DNA of 64,000 nt from Bacillota bacterium (GCA_023409735.1 JAEYRB010000049.1:61212-125211); one strand, 5' to 3'; counted from the first letter of the stretch, positions 35,177 to 44,574 are shown. Notes: generated by a model from the letters alone, not told the origin. A program made the numbers and translations.

Positions 35177-36691
35177 TTATGCAAGCTCACCAGACATCAT
35201 TCTTCCGATTTCCTCATAATCTGTCTCAGCTGTATTTCTGATTCCCATGAGCTTCCCATCGCATAAGACCGCGACTCTGTCCGACATTTCAAAAATCTCA
35301 TCCAGCTCCTCTGATATCAGAAGCACACTAGCTTCCCTGCTGCTTTGGTCTATCAGGATATTATTTATTGCCTCTGTTGCACCAATATCAAGTCCGCGCA
35401 CCGGGTATGCAGCTATGACAACACACGGGTCACCATCTGTTTCTCTTGCAACCAGGAGCTTTTGCTGATTGCCTCCCGACATCAGGCTTACAGGCAGATC
35501 AATACCGCCATTTTTGATATCATATTTTTTTATATGCTTCTCAGTGATGGCTTTTATAGCATTGTTTCTTAAAATGCCTGCCTTGCTGTACTCAGGCTTG
35601 TTAATTATTTTTAATATGGCATTCTGCCTCAAATTCATTCCCGGAACCAGCCCCATTTTGAACCTATCCTCAGGTATAAAAGAAATCCCCGATGCTATCC
35701 TCTGTTTTACATTCGCTTTAGTTATATCCCTACTGTTTATTCTTATCGTTCCTGACTTAACCCTGCGGATTCCGGCAAGAGCCTCAGAAAGCTCCCTCTG
35801 TCCGCTCCCCGCTACACCGGCAATAGCAAATATTTCACCCGAATGAAGGCTAAACGAGATGTCATTAAGTGCAAGGAGGTCCTTGTCATTTTTTACACAC
35901 AGATGCTCAACCTCAAGAAGCACGCTCCCCTTCTCTTTCATTGGCCTATGCTTAGTTTTATCAATAGTCCTGGAACCTACAACAGCTTTTGTAAGACGCT
36001 CTATTGTTGCGTCCTGTGCAAGCATCTCATCTTCCACTTTTCCGCCCTTAAGTACAGTTATACGATCTGAGTTCTCCATAACCTCATTCATTTTGTGAGA
36101 AATAAAAATAACTGTCTTACCGCTATCAGCCATTTTCCTGAGTGTCTTGAACATCTCCCTTGCTTCCTGGGGGGTTAGTACAGCTGATGGTTCGTCCAAG
36201 ATCAGTATTTCACTGTCACGGCACAATAGTTTGAGTATTTCAACACGCTGCTGCTCCCCAACTGAAAGCTGCCATATTTTTGCTCTGGGATCAACAGGAA
36301 GGCCAAATTTCATAGAGCGCTCCCTTATAGCTTCTTCAATTTTCGACTTATTCAAAATAAACTTACAGTGTCCTGTACTGAGGTAAATGTTTTCTGCGGC
36401 AGTCAGCGTTGGGATAAGCTCGAAGTGCTGATGCACCATACCAATTCCGAGCTCAGCTGAATCCTTCGGATTCTTTATCGGAACCTTTTTTCCCTTATAG
36501 AAAATTTCTCCAGAATTCGGCTTGTAGATGCCAAGAAGAATATTCATTAGTGTACTTTTGCCCGCACCGTTTTCTCCAAGCAGCGCATGAATTTCTCCCT
36601 TATAAAGGCTCAAGTTAATATTATCATTGGCAAGAGTTTTACCAAACCTTTTTGTTATGCACTTCATTTCTAATAAAGCCGATTTTTCCAT
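35177..36691 (-). CDS. Nucleoside ABC transporter ATPase, double NBD (NupO-like)
   Basis: 504 aa with two ATPase domains: first GENGAGKSTLMN (about 40), LSVGEQQRVEIL, LILDEPSAVLTPQE; second GVAGSGQREL (degenerate Walker A, usual for this class) and LMSGGNQQKLLVARE. Same layout as YufO/RbsA-type carbohydrate/nucleoside importers. ATG after GGAGG. First gene of the operon controlled by the riboswitch. Confidence 0.92.
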   Translation of the reverse strand: MEKSALLEMKCITKRFGKTLANDNINLSLYKGEIHALLGENGAGKSTLMNILLGIYKPNSGEIFYKGKKVPIKNPKDSAELGIGMVHQHFELIPTLTAAENIYLSTGHCKFILNKSKIEEAIRERSMKFGLPVDPRAKIWQLSVGEQQRVEILKLLCRDSEILILDEPSAVLTPQEAREMFKTLRKMADSGKTVIFISHKMNEVMENSDRITVLKGGKVEDEMLAQDATIERLTKAVVGSRTIDKTKHRPMKEKGSVLLEVEHLCVKNDKDLLALNDISFSLHSGEIFAIAGVAGSGQRELSEALAGIRRVKSGTIRINSRDITKANVKQRIASGISFIPEDRFKMGLVPGMNLRQNAILKIINKPEYSKAGILRNNAIKAITEKHIKKYDIKNGGIDLPVSLMSGGNQQKLLVARETDGDPCVVIAAYPVRGLDIGATEAINNILIDQSSREASVLLISEELDEIFEMSDRVAVLCDGKLMGIRNTAETDYEEIGRMMSGELA

Positions 36692-36740
36692 TAACAAGCC
36701 TCCGTTTTACCAGAGAAAATTTTTCCAAACGCCATTAATA

Positions 36741-36802
36741 AAACTTCCGGGGTCATTGAACCCTACTCGCCTTTTTGCTGTAGGCCGGAGGTACAACGCC
36801 AT
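36741..36802 (-). repeat. Dispersed structured repeat, copy A
   Basis: Minus-strand consensus is TTTATGGCGTTG..ACC..GGYCTACAGC, then AAAAAGGCGA..GGG..CGATG.CCC..GA..CTTTTATT. Five copies occur in this window, all in the same orientation. This one follows the T-run of the riboswitch terminator, and AACGCCAT occurs at both of its ends (36729-36734 region and 36796-36802). Confidence 0.75.
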
Positions 36803-36843
36803 TAAAAAACAAAATGGACAGAGAAAAGTGTTCTCCATCCATT
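36803..36843 (-). terminator. Expression-platform terminator of the purine riboswitch
   Basis: AATGGA-TG-GAGA pairs with TCTC-TG-TCCATT, then TTGTTTTTT, between the aptamer and the ATPase gene. An OFF switch on ligand binding is the usual logic, though a competing antiterminator was not mapped. Confidence 0.75.
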
Positions 36844-36940
36844 CCGGTATAGTAATTGTATTTACTAAGCTCAACTATCAGGCATGTCAATACTGTCAGT
36901 CTTCACAAGTAAATAAAATTATACTGTTATTGGAATGAAC

Positions 36941-37008
36941 ACTATAGCGTAGGTAATTTACGGTTACCACATAGAAACATCTACACCATATTTGTAGATT
37001 TATATAGC
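36941..37008 (-). ncRNA. Guanine-type purine riboswitch aptamer
   Basis: All the family features fit: J1/2 TAA; P2 ATCTACA/TGTAGAT; L2 AATATGG; J2/3 GTTTCTA; P3 GT-GGTAA/TTACC-(T)-AC with one bulged T; L3 CCGTAAA; P1 CTATA/TATAG. The base that pairs with the ligand (position 74) is C, which predicts guanine or hypoxanthine. Position 73 is G where A is usual. It lies upstream of the nucleoside ABC operon and its terminator. Confidence 0.9.
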
Positions 37009-37222
37009 CCATTTTGCCAAAATATCTAAATTTAAACTGTAGTCTAGCATGCTTACTGAATAATGTCAACTAGCGCAACCACATGTTTTTTATATTGATA
37101 CTAAATAATCATGGATTATCTCAAATATTTGCATTTGCAGTATGTTCTATATGTAAACTCATACTACAGAAGTAAAAGAAAACACATACTATGCATTTAA
37201 TCTGAAAGCACCTGCTGCTTTT

Positions 37223-38599
37223 TTACATATGTAAACCCATACCGCGCAATTCTTCTTTAACCTCCTGATACATTCCTTCCCATTCAGGTAACGGAGTTAC
37301 TGTAGTCATATCATATGCCTGATCAAATCTCTTTCCCTCATACTTTTCAGGCTCAGAAAATACATGCTCATACTTTTCCAAAAGCTTGAGAACCAGTTTA
37401 TTTGCTTCATCTCTGGTCATATGCTGCTTTGTGACCGCTTTTCCTACCTCTCCCATAAATCTGGCTTCAAGCCCCGTACCGTTTGGTACTCTGCCGTCCG
37501 TTGAGCCGACCCCTTCAAGGTGTCCTGCGCTTACTGTAACTACTATTGCATTTGCTGCTACCTCGTATAATATTTCCTTTGTCACAGCACCACTCTTAGG
37601 CCAAATATCACATACAATTATAGCCGGTGCGTTTTTTGCAAAGGTCTGGCACAAAACCGACTGAAGCCACAAACAGCCTCTTGCAGTTGTAGCAACATCA
37701 CTGATGTGGATTGGGTGACACAGGTGATAGTCGGCAAGGCATACCAAATTTGCCGCCATAATGGAAGCAACCATTACCATTGTAGCACCGGGAGCATCGC
37801 CTGCCAGCCCTCCTACCATAGTACAGGCCAGCGAGGCATTCCTCATTCCATAGTCCAGAGAATATGCTGCTCTGCTCATATTACCGTTATCTATGATCAG
37901 CTCGTTAAACATCGCGACCAAATGTGAATCACAGGGGCGAAGTCGTTTACTGCTTGCTGCAGCTAAGTCTCCCAGCTCTGTAACCGCACTTTCTGCTGCA
38001 AGCATTCCCATGCCGGGACGCCCTACCTCATTTAGAGCCTTGTGGAGATATTCCAGCTCACGGCAGGTTGCCAGCACCTCAGTAGGATGATTTCCAATAA
38101 CCTTATAGCCATCAACATCAATAAGAGAACCGCAGGTCAAGAGGTCAATAATAGGTTCCTTAGCTGAGCTGAGTACATTCTCATAAAATATATTCTCAGG
38201 AGTCGGGCAGCCAGGATTTCCTGCCCATATAACAGGTGCCCTTTTATCCTCTATAGTTCTTGCATACAGCGTAACAGCATCCTTGCCATCTCCCATAACA
38301 AGCTCAGTTTTCAAGTTATTCAGGCCTTCGCATATCTCATCCTCAGAAAGGCTGATTATGCGGCCGGTTGTTAAATTATATACTCCGGTTTTGCAAATAA
38401 GCTTCTTACCTGCCTCAAACATTTTGTCAAGTAATTCGCCATCATTAGGAATTAGTACTTTTTTATCCCATGAAAAATCATACTCGTCAACAAGCTCCCT
38501 GACACTGTCGATAATATAATCCAGGTCCCAATCCTCCTTGCTTACTTTAGGACCGGTACTGCTTCTCTCACATATCTCCAGATATTTTTTTGCGTTCAT
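37223..38599 (-). CDS. MtmB-like methyltransferase without pyrrolysine
   Basis: 458 aa, the same length as archaeal monomethylamine methyltransferase MtmB and aligned end to end: EDWDL near 22-26, DGKDAV (about 104), DKRAPV, LNEVGRPGMGM (about 189-199), CDSHLV...NELIID, GLEARFMGEVGKAV (about 382) and the end YDMTTVTPLPEWEGMY. The residue at the pyrrolysine position is Leu200 (codon CTT); there is no in-frame amber. In the trimethylamine MttB family non-Pyl members (MtgB) use quaternary amines, so a different methylamine or methyl donor is likely. No corrinoid protein is found in the window. Good ribosome site GGGAGG. Confidence 0.85.
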   Translation of the reverse strand: MNAKKYLEICERSSTGPKVSKEDWDLDYIIDSVRELVDEYDFSWDKKVLIPNDGELLDKMFEAGKKLICKTGVYNLTTGRIISLSEDEICEGLNNLKTELVMGDGKDAVTLYARTIEDKRAPVIWAGNPGCPTPENIFYENVLSSAKEPIIDLLTCGSLIDVDGYKVIGNHPTEVLATCRELEYLHKALNEVGRPGMGMLAAESAVTELGDLAAASSKRLRPCDSHLVAMFNELIIDNGNMSRAAYSLDYGMRNASLACTMVGGLAGDAPGATMVMVASIMAANLVCLADYHLCHPIHISDVATTARGCLWLQSVLCQTFAKNAPAIIVCDIWPKSGAVTKEILYEVAANAIVVTVSAGHLEGVGSTDGRVPNGTGLEARFMGEVGKAVTKQHMTRDEANKLVLKLLEKYEHVFSEPEKYEGKRFDQAYDMTTVTPLPEWEGMYQEVKEELRGMGLHM

Positions 38600-38690
38600 T
38601 TATGTCCTCCCGCTGCATTATAATTATTACTTATTAACTTTATTGTGGTTATACTAGAAAACATTCATCGGGTATCATGATATAACAGAG

Positions 38691-39085
38691 GGCGGTTTGT
38701 ATTATATCATGAAATCATTTGTTTTCATGATATAATTTGCCATGTGCGTTTTCGGTTTTGCCGAAAAATATCGCACGGCAGCTTAAATCATATATAATAA
38801 CCGCCACTAAATGATATGCGGTTATTATATCATGAAATCATTTGTTTCCATGATATAATTTGCCATGTGCGTTTTTGGCTTTGCCCAAAAATATCGCACG
38901 GCAGCTTAAATCACATATAATAACCGCCACTAAATGATATGCGGTTGTATTATATCATGAAATCATTTGTTTCCATGATATAATTTGCCATGTGCGTTTT
39001 CGGTTTTGCCGAAAAATATCGCACGGCAGCTTAATTTATATATAATAACCGCCACCTAAATGATATGCGGTTATTATATATCATG
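38691..39085. repeat. Three tandem 123-125 bp units, each with three hairpins
   Basis: Units start at 38701, 38824 and 38949. Each contains hairpin 1 (TTATATCATGAAA / TTTTCATGATATAA), hairpin 2 (GCCATGTGCG / CGCACGGC enclosing TTTTCGG/CCGAAAA) and hairpin 3 (AATAACCGC / GCGGTTATT). In unit 2 the inner stem is TTTTTGG/CCCAAAAA: a C-G pair replaced by T-A, a compensatory change. No protein coding or T-run terminator role is evident. Located between the MtmB-like gene and gcvPB. Confidence 0.85.
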
Positions 39086-39244
39086 TTTATATCGCATTCA
39101 AGATACATTATGAAAACTTATTTACGTTAATTATGTATATGTTTAACTCTATTAATTTCCATATTTGGTATGATAGATATACATATATTTCATCATATAC
39201 TTTGGTTATTTTGTTTTTTCATAAACGATTTTATTAAGAAAGGC

Positions 39245-39297
39245 AAAGCGGCCGCCAGATTCCGGGATTTCCGGATATTTTCAGCAGCCGCTCAAGA
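39245..39297 (-). terminator. GC-rich hairpin downstream of gcvPB
   Basis: AGCGGC pairs with GCCGCT, enclosing TCCGG/CCGGA. On the minus strand a T-rich tail (TTTGCCTTTCTT) follows. Probable end of the gcv transcript; the T-run is weak. Confidence 0.5.
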
Positions 39298-39340
39298 ATT
39301 ACAAAAACACCTTTAAATAAACCTATGCTTCCACATTCTT

Positions 39341-40762
39341 TTACTTAACACTACAAAAATAGTTAATTATAGGTTTTCTTGCCGCCTGTACCTCGTCAGG
39401 CCGGCCTATAGCAGCCTTCTGTGGTGCCATATGAAGCTGCTCCGGATTAGCTTCTGCCTTTTCAAAAAGCTCTCTCATAACATTTACACACTCATCCAAA
39501 GTTTCCTTTGACTCTGTTTCAGTTGGTTCAAGCATAAGAGCCTCATGCACAATAAGAGGAAAATACATAGTAGGCGGATGGATTCCCATATCAGTCATGC
39601 CTTTTGCTATATCAAGTGCAGATACACCCGCCTTATCTTTTATATCGGAAAGATCCATTACAAATTCGTGCATACATGTAGTATCATAAGCCATTTTGTA
39701 AATGTCCTTAAGTCTGCACATCATATAGTTTGCATTTAATACGGCATTTTCCGCTACCTTAGGCAGGCCATCACTGCCAAGCATCATTATGTATGTAAGC
39801 GCTTTAACTACTACTAGAAAATTGCCATAAAATGATCTCACCTTGCCTATTGAGGCATCATTTGATATAAAGCTGCCATTTTCAACTACTGGAACAGGTA
39901 AATATTTTTTAAGGAATTTTTTGCAGCCAACAGGTCCGCTTCCCGGGCCGCCTCCTCCATGAGGTGTTGCAAAGGATTTATGCAGATTGACATGTACGCA
40001 GTCGAAGCCCATGTCGCCCGGGCGAACAATACCAAGTACTGCATTAAGGTTAGCACCGTCATAGTAGCATAGTCCCCCTGCATTATGGACAGTCTCTGTA
40101 ATCTCAAGTATGTTTTTATCAAACAGGCCCACTGTATTTGGGTTTGTGAGCATGAGACCGGCCGTTTCATCATCACAGGCCTCTTTCAACACCTTAATAT
40201 CTATGCAGCCATCCGCTCCTGATGCAATATTAACCACCTCAAATCCGGCCATAACTGCACTGGCAGGATTGGTACCATGAGCCGAGTCAGGAATTATTAT
40301 CTTTTTTCTTTTCGAATCGTTCCTGCCTTCATGGTAGGCCTTTATGAGCATTAGGCCGGTGAATTCACCATGTGCTCCGGCAGCGGGTTGTACAGTTACT
40401 GCATCCATACCTGTTATTTCGCATAGGTATTTTTCAGCTGTCTCGATTACTTCAAGGCAGCCCTTTACAGTATGCTCAGGCTGAAGTGGATGTATTCCTG
40501 CAAAGCCGGGAAGTGCCGCTATCTCTTCATTGATCTTGGGATTATACTTCATTGTACATGAGCCAAGAGGATAAAAGCCATCATTGACTCCATAGGTCCT
40601 TTTCATGAGCTTTGTATAGTGTCTGCTCAGATCATTCTCACTCACCTGTGGAAGTCTGGGTGCAGCAGTTCTTGTTTTTTCAGGCATATATACCGGTACA
40701 TCACAATCAGGCAGTATTGCCTGTTTTCTCCCCGGAACACTTTTCTCAAATATAAGCTCCAT
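39341..40762 (-). CDS. gcvPB: Glycine dehydrogenase (decarboxylating) subunit 2 (P-protein beta)
   Basis: PLP-binding half of the split P-protein, which decarboxylates glycine and passes aminomethyl to the H-protein. 473 aa. PLP lysine in HVNLHKSFATPHGGGGPG (about 256-273), and the ending PEQLHMAPQKAAIGRPDEVQAARKP. One-base gap after gcvPA; last gene of the gcv operon. Confidence 0.96.
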   Translation of the reverse strand: MELIFEKSVPGRKQAILPDCDVPVYMPEKTRTAAPRLPQVSENDLSRHYTKLMKRTYGVNDGFYPLGSCTMKYNPKINEEIAALPGFAGIHPLQPEHTVKGCLEVIETAEKYLCEITGMDAVTVQPAAGAHGEFTGLMLIKAYHEGRNDSKRKKIIIPDSAHGTNPASAVMAGFEVVNIASGADGCIDIKVLKEACDDETAGLMLTNPNTVGLFDKNILEITETVHNAGGLCYYDGANLNAVLGIVRPGDMGFDCVHVNLHKSFATPHGGGGPGSGPVGCKKFLKKYLPVPVVENGSFISNDASIGKVRSFYGNFLVVVKALTYIMMLGSDGLPKVAENAVLNANYMMCRLKDIYKMAYDTTCMHEFVMDLSDIKDKAGVSALDIAKGMTDMGIHPPTMYFPLIVHEALMLEPTETESKETLDECVNVMRELFEKAEANPEQLHMAPQKAAIGRPDEVQAARKPIINYFCSVK

Positions 40763-40763
40763 A

Positions 40764-42074
40764 TCACAGCACCTCCTTAACTGTCTGTATCACCTTATCA
40801 ATGTCATCCCTTGAGTTCTTTTCAGTAGCACACCACAGAATGCATCCATCCTCAAGCGGAAGCCCTCCAAGAATGCCCTTTTCCTCAAGCGCATCCATAA
40901 GCTTTTCAGTGATACCTGCACCTTCAGTAACAAACTCATTAAAGAATTCGCCCTGATATTTAAGCTTCAATCCCGCACACTCCAACTGCTCTGCCAGGTA
41001 ATGTGCCTTCGAGGTGCTGAGCAGAGCTGCCTGTCTTATACCCCCAGGGCCCATAACAGACATATATACTGCCGCTTTTAGAGCACAGAGAGCCTCGTTG
41101 GAACAAATGTTGCTTGAGGCCTTTTCACGTCTTATATGCTGTTCTCTTGCCTGAAGTGTAAGCACAAAAGCTCTGTTACCGTTACTATCTGTTGTTTCTC
41201 CCACAATACGGCCGGGCAGCTTTCTGGTCAGCTCGCCTTTACATGTCATAAAGCCAAGATATGGTCCGCCAAAGCCCAGCGATATGCCAAGAGGCTGACC
41301 CTCACCGACAGCTATATCTGCACCGCACTCAGCCGGTGTCCTGAGTAAACCAAGTGATATTGGGTTACAGCCCATGATCAGCTTTGCTTTCGCGTTATGT
41401 GCTATTTCTGCTATAGTATCAGCATCCTCCAGCAGTCCATAGTAATTGGGCTGCTCTATGTAAATACATGCAGTTTCTTCATTAACAAGCTCTTTCAGTG
41501 ACTCCATATCTGCATGACCGTCTTTGATTCCAACAAATGAAAGTTCAACTCCGCTTCCCATGCAGTAGGTCTTTATTACCTCCATAACATCAGGCTTTAT
41601 GTTCTTGCAGATAACGGCTCTGTTTCTCTTTTTGTCCCTGCACATTGCAATAGCTTCAGCTGCAGCTGATGCTCCGTCATAAACAGAAGCATTAGAGGAA
41701 TCCATACCTGTAAGCTCGCATATCATTGTTTGATATTCAAATATCGTTTGGAGCACACCCTGGCTTATCTCCGCCTGATATGGTGTATAGGCGGTCACAA
41801 ATTCCTCCTTGCTGCTTATTGCCTTTACTGCTGAAGGTATATAGTGGTCATAGGCTCCTGCGCCGCGAAATATTGACTTGAACACTGTATTTGCGGCAGC
41901 TGTTTCCTCCAATCTGCGATATACCTCAAGCTCTGACATTCCAACCGGCATATTGAGCTTATTTATGATCATTTTCTGCGGCACAGCTGAAAAAAGCTCT
42001 CGTACATTACCTGCTCCGATTGCTTTGAGCATAGCCTCATGTTCGTTTACGGTTGTTGATATATACGATCCCAT
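40764..42074 (-). CDS. gcvPA: Glycine dehydrogenase (decarboxylating) subunit 1 (P-protein alpha)
   Basis: N-terminal half of the split P-protein. 436 aa, with FRGAGAYDHYIPSAV (about 69-83), YTPYQAEISQGVLQTIFEYQT, SVYDGASAAAEA and MTGYLG-like GFGGPYLGFMTCK. Pairs with gcvPB immediately downstream. Ribosome site AGGT/GGAGG region before the ATG. Confidence 0.96.
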   Translation of the reverse strand: MGSYISTTVNEHEAMLKAIGAGNVRELFSAVPQKMIINKLNMPVGMSELEVYRRLEETAAANTVFKSIFRGAGAYDHYIPSAVKAISSKEEFVTAYTPYQAEISQGVLQTIFEYQTMICELTGMDSSNASVYDGASAAAEAIAMCRDKKRNRAVICKNIKPDVMEVIKTYCMGSGVELSFVGIKDGHADMESLKELVNEETACIYIEQPNYYGLLEDADTIAEIAHNAKAKLIMGCNPISLGLLRTPAECGADIAVGEGQPLGISLGFGGPYLGFMTCKGELTRKLPGRIVGETTDSNGNRAFVLTLQAREQHIRREKASSNICSNEALCALKAAVYMSVMGPGGIRQAALLSTSKAHYLAEQLECAGLKLKYQGEFFNEFVTEGAGITEKLMDALEEKGILGGLPLEDGCILWCATEKNSRDDIDKVIQTVKEVL

Positions 42075-42185
42075 ATTAACCTCCGGCTATTTAGTGTTTT
42101 GTAACACTTCGCTCTTATATATACATTGATAGTGTTACAAAGACATCTCCTTTATTATTGTGATCTGCATGTAAGTGACAGACAA

Positions 42186-42566
42186 CTATTTATTCTCTTC
42201 TACATACAATTCATATTCCTCTGCAGTCATAAGCTCCTCCGTACCATTAATTTCTTCTGCCTCTATGAACCATGCACTGTAAGGATCCTCATTGATCATT
42301 GCAGGGTTATCAGCTAATTCACTATTAACTTCCTTTACAACTCCACTTACAGGTGAATTAATATCTGATACAGCCTTTACTGACTCCACATCAGCAAATG
42401 CTTCTCCTGCCGTTATGTTGTCTCCGGCCTCTGGAAGATTAACAAATACCAGGTCTCCAAGCTCTGACTGTGCATGATCTGTAATTCCTATTCTCGCCGT
42501 ATTGTCTCCCGTAAATTCCACCCACTCATGTGTTTTTGTGTACTTAAGATTTTCTAATGTCTTCAT
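42186..42566 (-). CDS. gcvH: Glycine cleavage system H protein
   Basis: Lipoyl carrier of the glycine cleavage complex. 126 aa; lipoyl-lysine is Lys64 in VESVKAVSDINSP. The ATG seven bases after GGAGGT gives MKTLENLKYTKTHEWV; two upstream in-frame ATGs are too close to that site or precede it. Between gcvT and gcvPA. Confidence 0.97.
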   Translation of the reverse strand: MKTLENLKYTKTHEWVEFTGDNTARIGITDHAQSELGDLVFVNLPEAGDNITAGEAFADVESVKAVSDINSPVSGVVKEVNSELADNPAMINEDPYSAWFIEAEEINGTEELMTAEEYELYVEENK

Positions 42567-42594
42567 GCCCATTACCTCCAAAATATTAAATATT

Positions 42595-43692
42595 CTAACG
42601 TATGTTTGACTGCTTTTTGTAGAACGGAAGCTTTACTATTTCGCATTCTACTCTTCTTCCCCTGACATCTGCTTCCACTGTACTGCCTAATACTGCATAT
42701 TCTGCGTCAACCATTGCCATTGCTATGCCATATCCGCAAAAAGGTGCGAATGTTCCTGATGTCGTTCTGCCAACTAGTTTCTCTCCAAAGTACAGATCCA
42801 TATGTTCTCTAACTATGCCTTTCCCGGTGACCTTAAGACCTACTCGTTTACAGGTAACTTTCTTTTCCTCAAGTGCCTCTTTCCCGATAAAGTCTCCCTT
42901 TCCAAGCTTTACAACAAAACCTAAGCCAGCCTCTAGAGGCGTAATCTCATCACTAAGCTCATGCCCGTAGAGAGGCATAGCCGCTTCCATACGCAGTGTA
43001 TCCCTTGCACCGAGCCCACATGGAATCAGGCCTTCGCCCTTTCCTGCCTCCATAAGTAATTCCCACACCTTCTGTGTATCCTCTGCTGCCGTATAAAGCT
43101 CGTATCCGTCTTCACCTGTATATCCGGTCCGAGAAATAATACATCTTATTCCTTTCAAATCCGCATGGAAATTCGCATAATAATATTTATCCGGAAGATC
43201 TGAATCGTTAACAAGCTTAATTATAATATCCTTTGATAAAGGCCCCTGTATTGCAATTTGCCCAACCGTAGAGCTTATATCAGTAAAAACTGCACTACCT
43301 GTCTCATGCTGCTTCATCCATGCAAAATCTTTATCCTTATTTGCGGCATTCACAACAATAAAATAAATATTGTCAGCATACTTGTACACTATCAGGTCAT
43401 CCACGGCGCCGCCATTTTCATAGCACATGACAGAGTACCGCGCCTGACCGTCCACCATACCGTCAAAATCATTTGTAAGAAGACTGTTCAGATTGTTAAG
43501 TGCATCAGGACCCTTAAGCACAATTTCTCCCATATGTGATACATCAAAAATGCCAGCTGCTTTTCTTACAGCCATATGCTCCGCTATTACTCCTGACTGG
43601 TACTGCACAGGAAGCAGATACCCTGCAAATGGAACTATTTTACCGCCACATGCGTTGTGGACATCATACAAAGGCGTCTTTAATTCGGACAT
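42595..43692 (-). CDS. gcvT: Glycine cleavage system T protein (aminomethyltransferase)
   Basis: Transfers the methylene group to tetrahydrofolate, giving 5,10-methylene-THF and ammonia. 365 aa. Motifs: GIFDVSHMGEI (about 47-57), DDLIVYKY, SRTGYTGEDGYELY (about 190-203) and RDTLRMEAAMPLYGHEL. First gene of the operon, after a glycine riboswitch and terminator. Strong site AGGAGGGAG. Confidence 0.97.
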   Translation of the reverse strand: MSELKTPLYDVHNACGGKIVPFAGYLLPVQYQSGVIAEHMAVRKAAGIFDVSHMGEIVLKGPDALNNLNSLLTNDFDGMVDGQARYSVMCYENGGAVDDLIVYKYADNIYFIVVNAANKDKDFAWMKQHETGSAVFTDISSTVGQIAIQGPLSKDIIIKLVNDSDLPDKYYYANFHADLKGIRCIISRTGYTGEDGYELYTAAEDTQKVWELLMEAGKGEGLIPCGLGARDTLRMEAAMPLYGHELSDEITPLEAGLGFVVKLGKGDFIGKEALEEKKVTCKRVGLKVTGKGIVREHMDLYFGEKLVGRTTSGTFAPFCGYGIAMAMVDAEYAVLGSTVEADVRGRRVECEIVKLPFYKKQSNIR

Positions 43693-43728
43693 ATAACTCC
43701 CTCCTAAAAATAAATAAGCACTAACAAA

Positions 43729-43786
43729 GGCCTCGCGTGCTTCCAGCCCCTCTACCTTTTTGCTGCAGACCTTCAGTCAACGCCAT
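43729..43786 (-). repeat. Dispersed structured repeat, copy B
   Basis: Most diverged of the five copies, keeping ATGGCGTTGACTGAAGGTCT and GCAGCAAAAAGG. It lies directly after the T-run of the glycine-riboswitch terminator and before gcvT. Confidence 0.65.
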
Positions 43787-43817
43787 AAAAAAAGACAGAT
43801 AACGTTAAGTCATCTGC
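43787..43817 (-). terminator. Terminator of the glycine riboswitch
   Basis: CAGATGAC pairs with GTTATCTG (one G-U pair), followed by TTTTTTT, directly after aptamer 2. Probably read through when glycine is bound. Confidence 0.75.
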
Positions 43818-43965
43818 CTCTGTCATCTACCTGAAAGATTTACTTCTTCGGTGTACATATACAATGTACTTTCCAGAGTACCGTCAGAAACGGGTCCTTT
43901 TACCTGAGAGTTTTTGCCATACCCCTTCGGTGCCGTACAACCTGTACGGACTCTCCCTGTCTCCT
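43818..43965 (-). ncRNA. Tandem glycine riboswitch (two aptamers)
   Basis: Aptamer 1: GGGAGAGTCC ... CACCGAAGGGG ... CTCTCAGGTAAAAGGAC. Aptamer 2: CTCTGGAAAG ... CACCGAAGAAG ... CTTTCAGGTA ... GACAGAGG. The two are joined by a short linker, as in the cooperative class. It precedes gcvT, the classic target; glycine normally turns expression on. Confidence 0.95.
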
Positions 43966-44151
43966 CATCCGGCGGTTTATTAATTTTAACTGATCCCGCT
44001 GTTTACATCGATTAGTATAACAACTTTTGTTAGTCTATCTTATTTTGAAATGTTTGTCAATGTTACAAAAATTCAAATGATTTGTTCAAATATTTTTAAT
44101 TAGCAGTACGTTATTGGAATAATGAAATTCCGCATTTGTTGGCAGCCACAT

Positions 44152-44574
44152 CTATTTCTTGTTGATCATCAGAAGTCCGGCAATGCACAGTAATGCACCA
44201 AACACCTTTGTAATGCTGAAGCCTTCCTTGTATATGATGATCCCAACAGGAATAAGTATCACGGCAAGTAAGATGTTTGCAACAAGTGAGCCAATACTTA
44301 TATCCCACCCTGCTCTATATGCCATTAGATATCCAAACTCCAGACCAACAATAGAAACCCCCAGTGCTATGCTTGTCCAGTTTAAATTCTCAAACGAATG
44401 CAATAAGCTTTTCTGTTCCTTGCTTAGCATAAGACCAATAAAAGCTATAACTGCCGCAGTAAAATATGTAGCCAATAGTGCTGCGAATGGATTCGCCCTC
44501 TGTGGTGTTGATTTCTGGGTTATATTATAAATTATATTAGACGCCACAATTATTACTATGGATAGAACATACAT
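44152..44574 (-). CDS. Small DMT/EamA-like membrane transporter
   Basis: About 140 aa with four hydrophobic segments; half-size member of the drug/metabolite transporter superfamily (EamA half or EmrE-like). GWDISIGSLVANILLAVILIPVGIIIYKEGFSITKVFGALLCIAGLLMI is a typical C-terminal half. ATG chosen for AGG spacing; a TTG seven codons earlier is possible. Substrate unknown. It probably works as a homodimer. Confidence 0.75.
   Translation of the reverse strand: MYVLSIVIIVASNIIYNITQKSTPQRANPFAALLATYFTAAVIAFIGLMLSKEQKSLLHSFENLNWTSIALGVSIVGLEFGYLMAYRAGWDISIGSLVANILLAVILIPVGIIIYKEGFSITKVFGALLCIAGLLMINKK

Noticed and set aside
37223..38599. In-frame amber/pyrrolysine codon in the MtmB-like gene
   Set aside because: The codon at the Pyl position is CTT (Leu) and the frame is open for all 458 codons.
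38691..39085. CRISPR-like appearance of regular repeats
   Set aside because: Units are 123-125 bp and nearly identical throughout, with no short repeat plus unique spacers, and no cas genes nearby.
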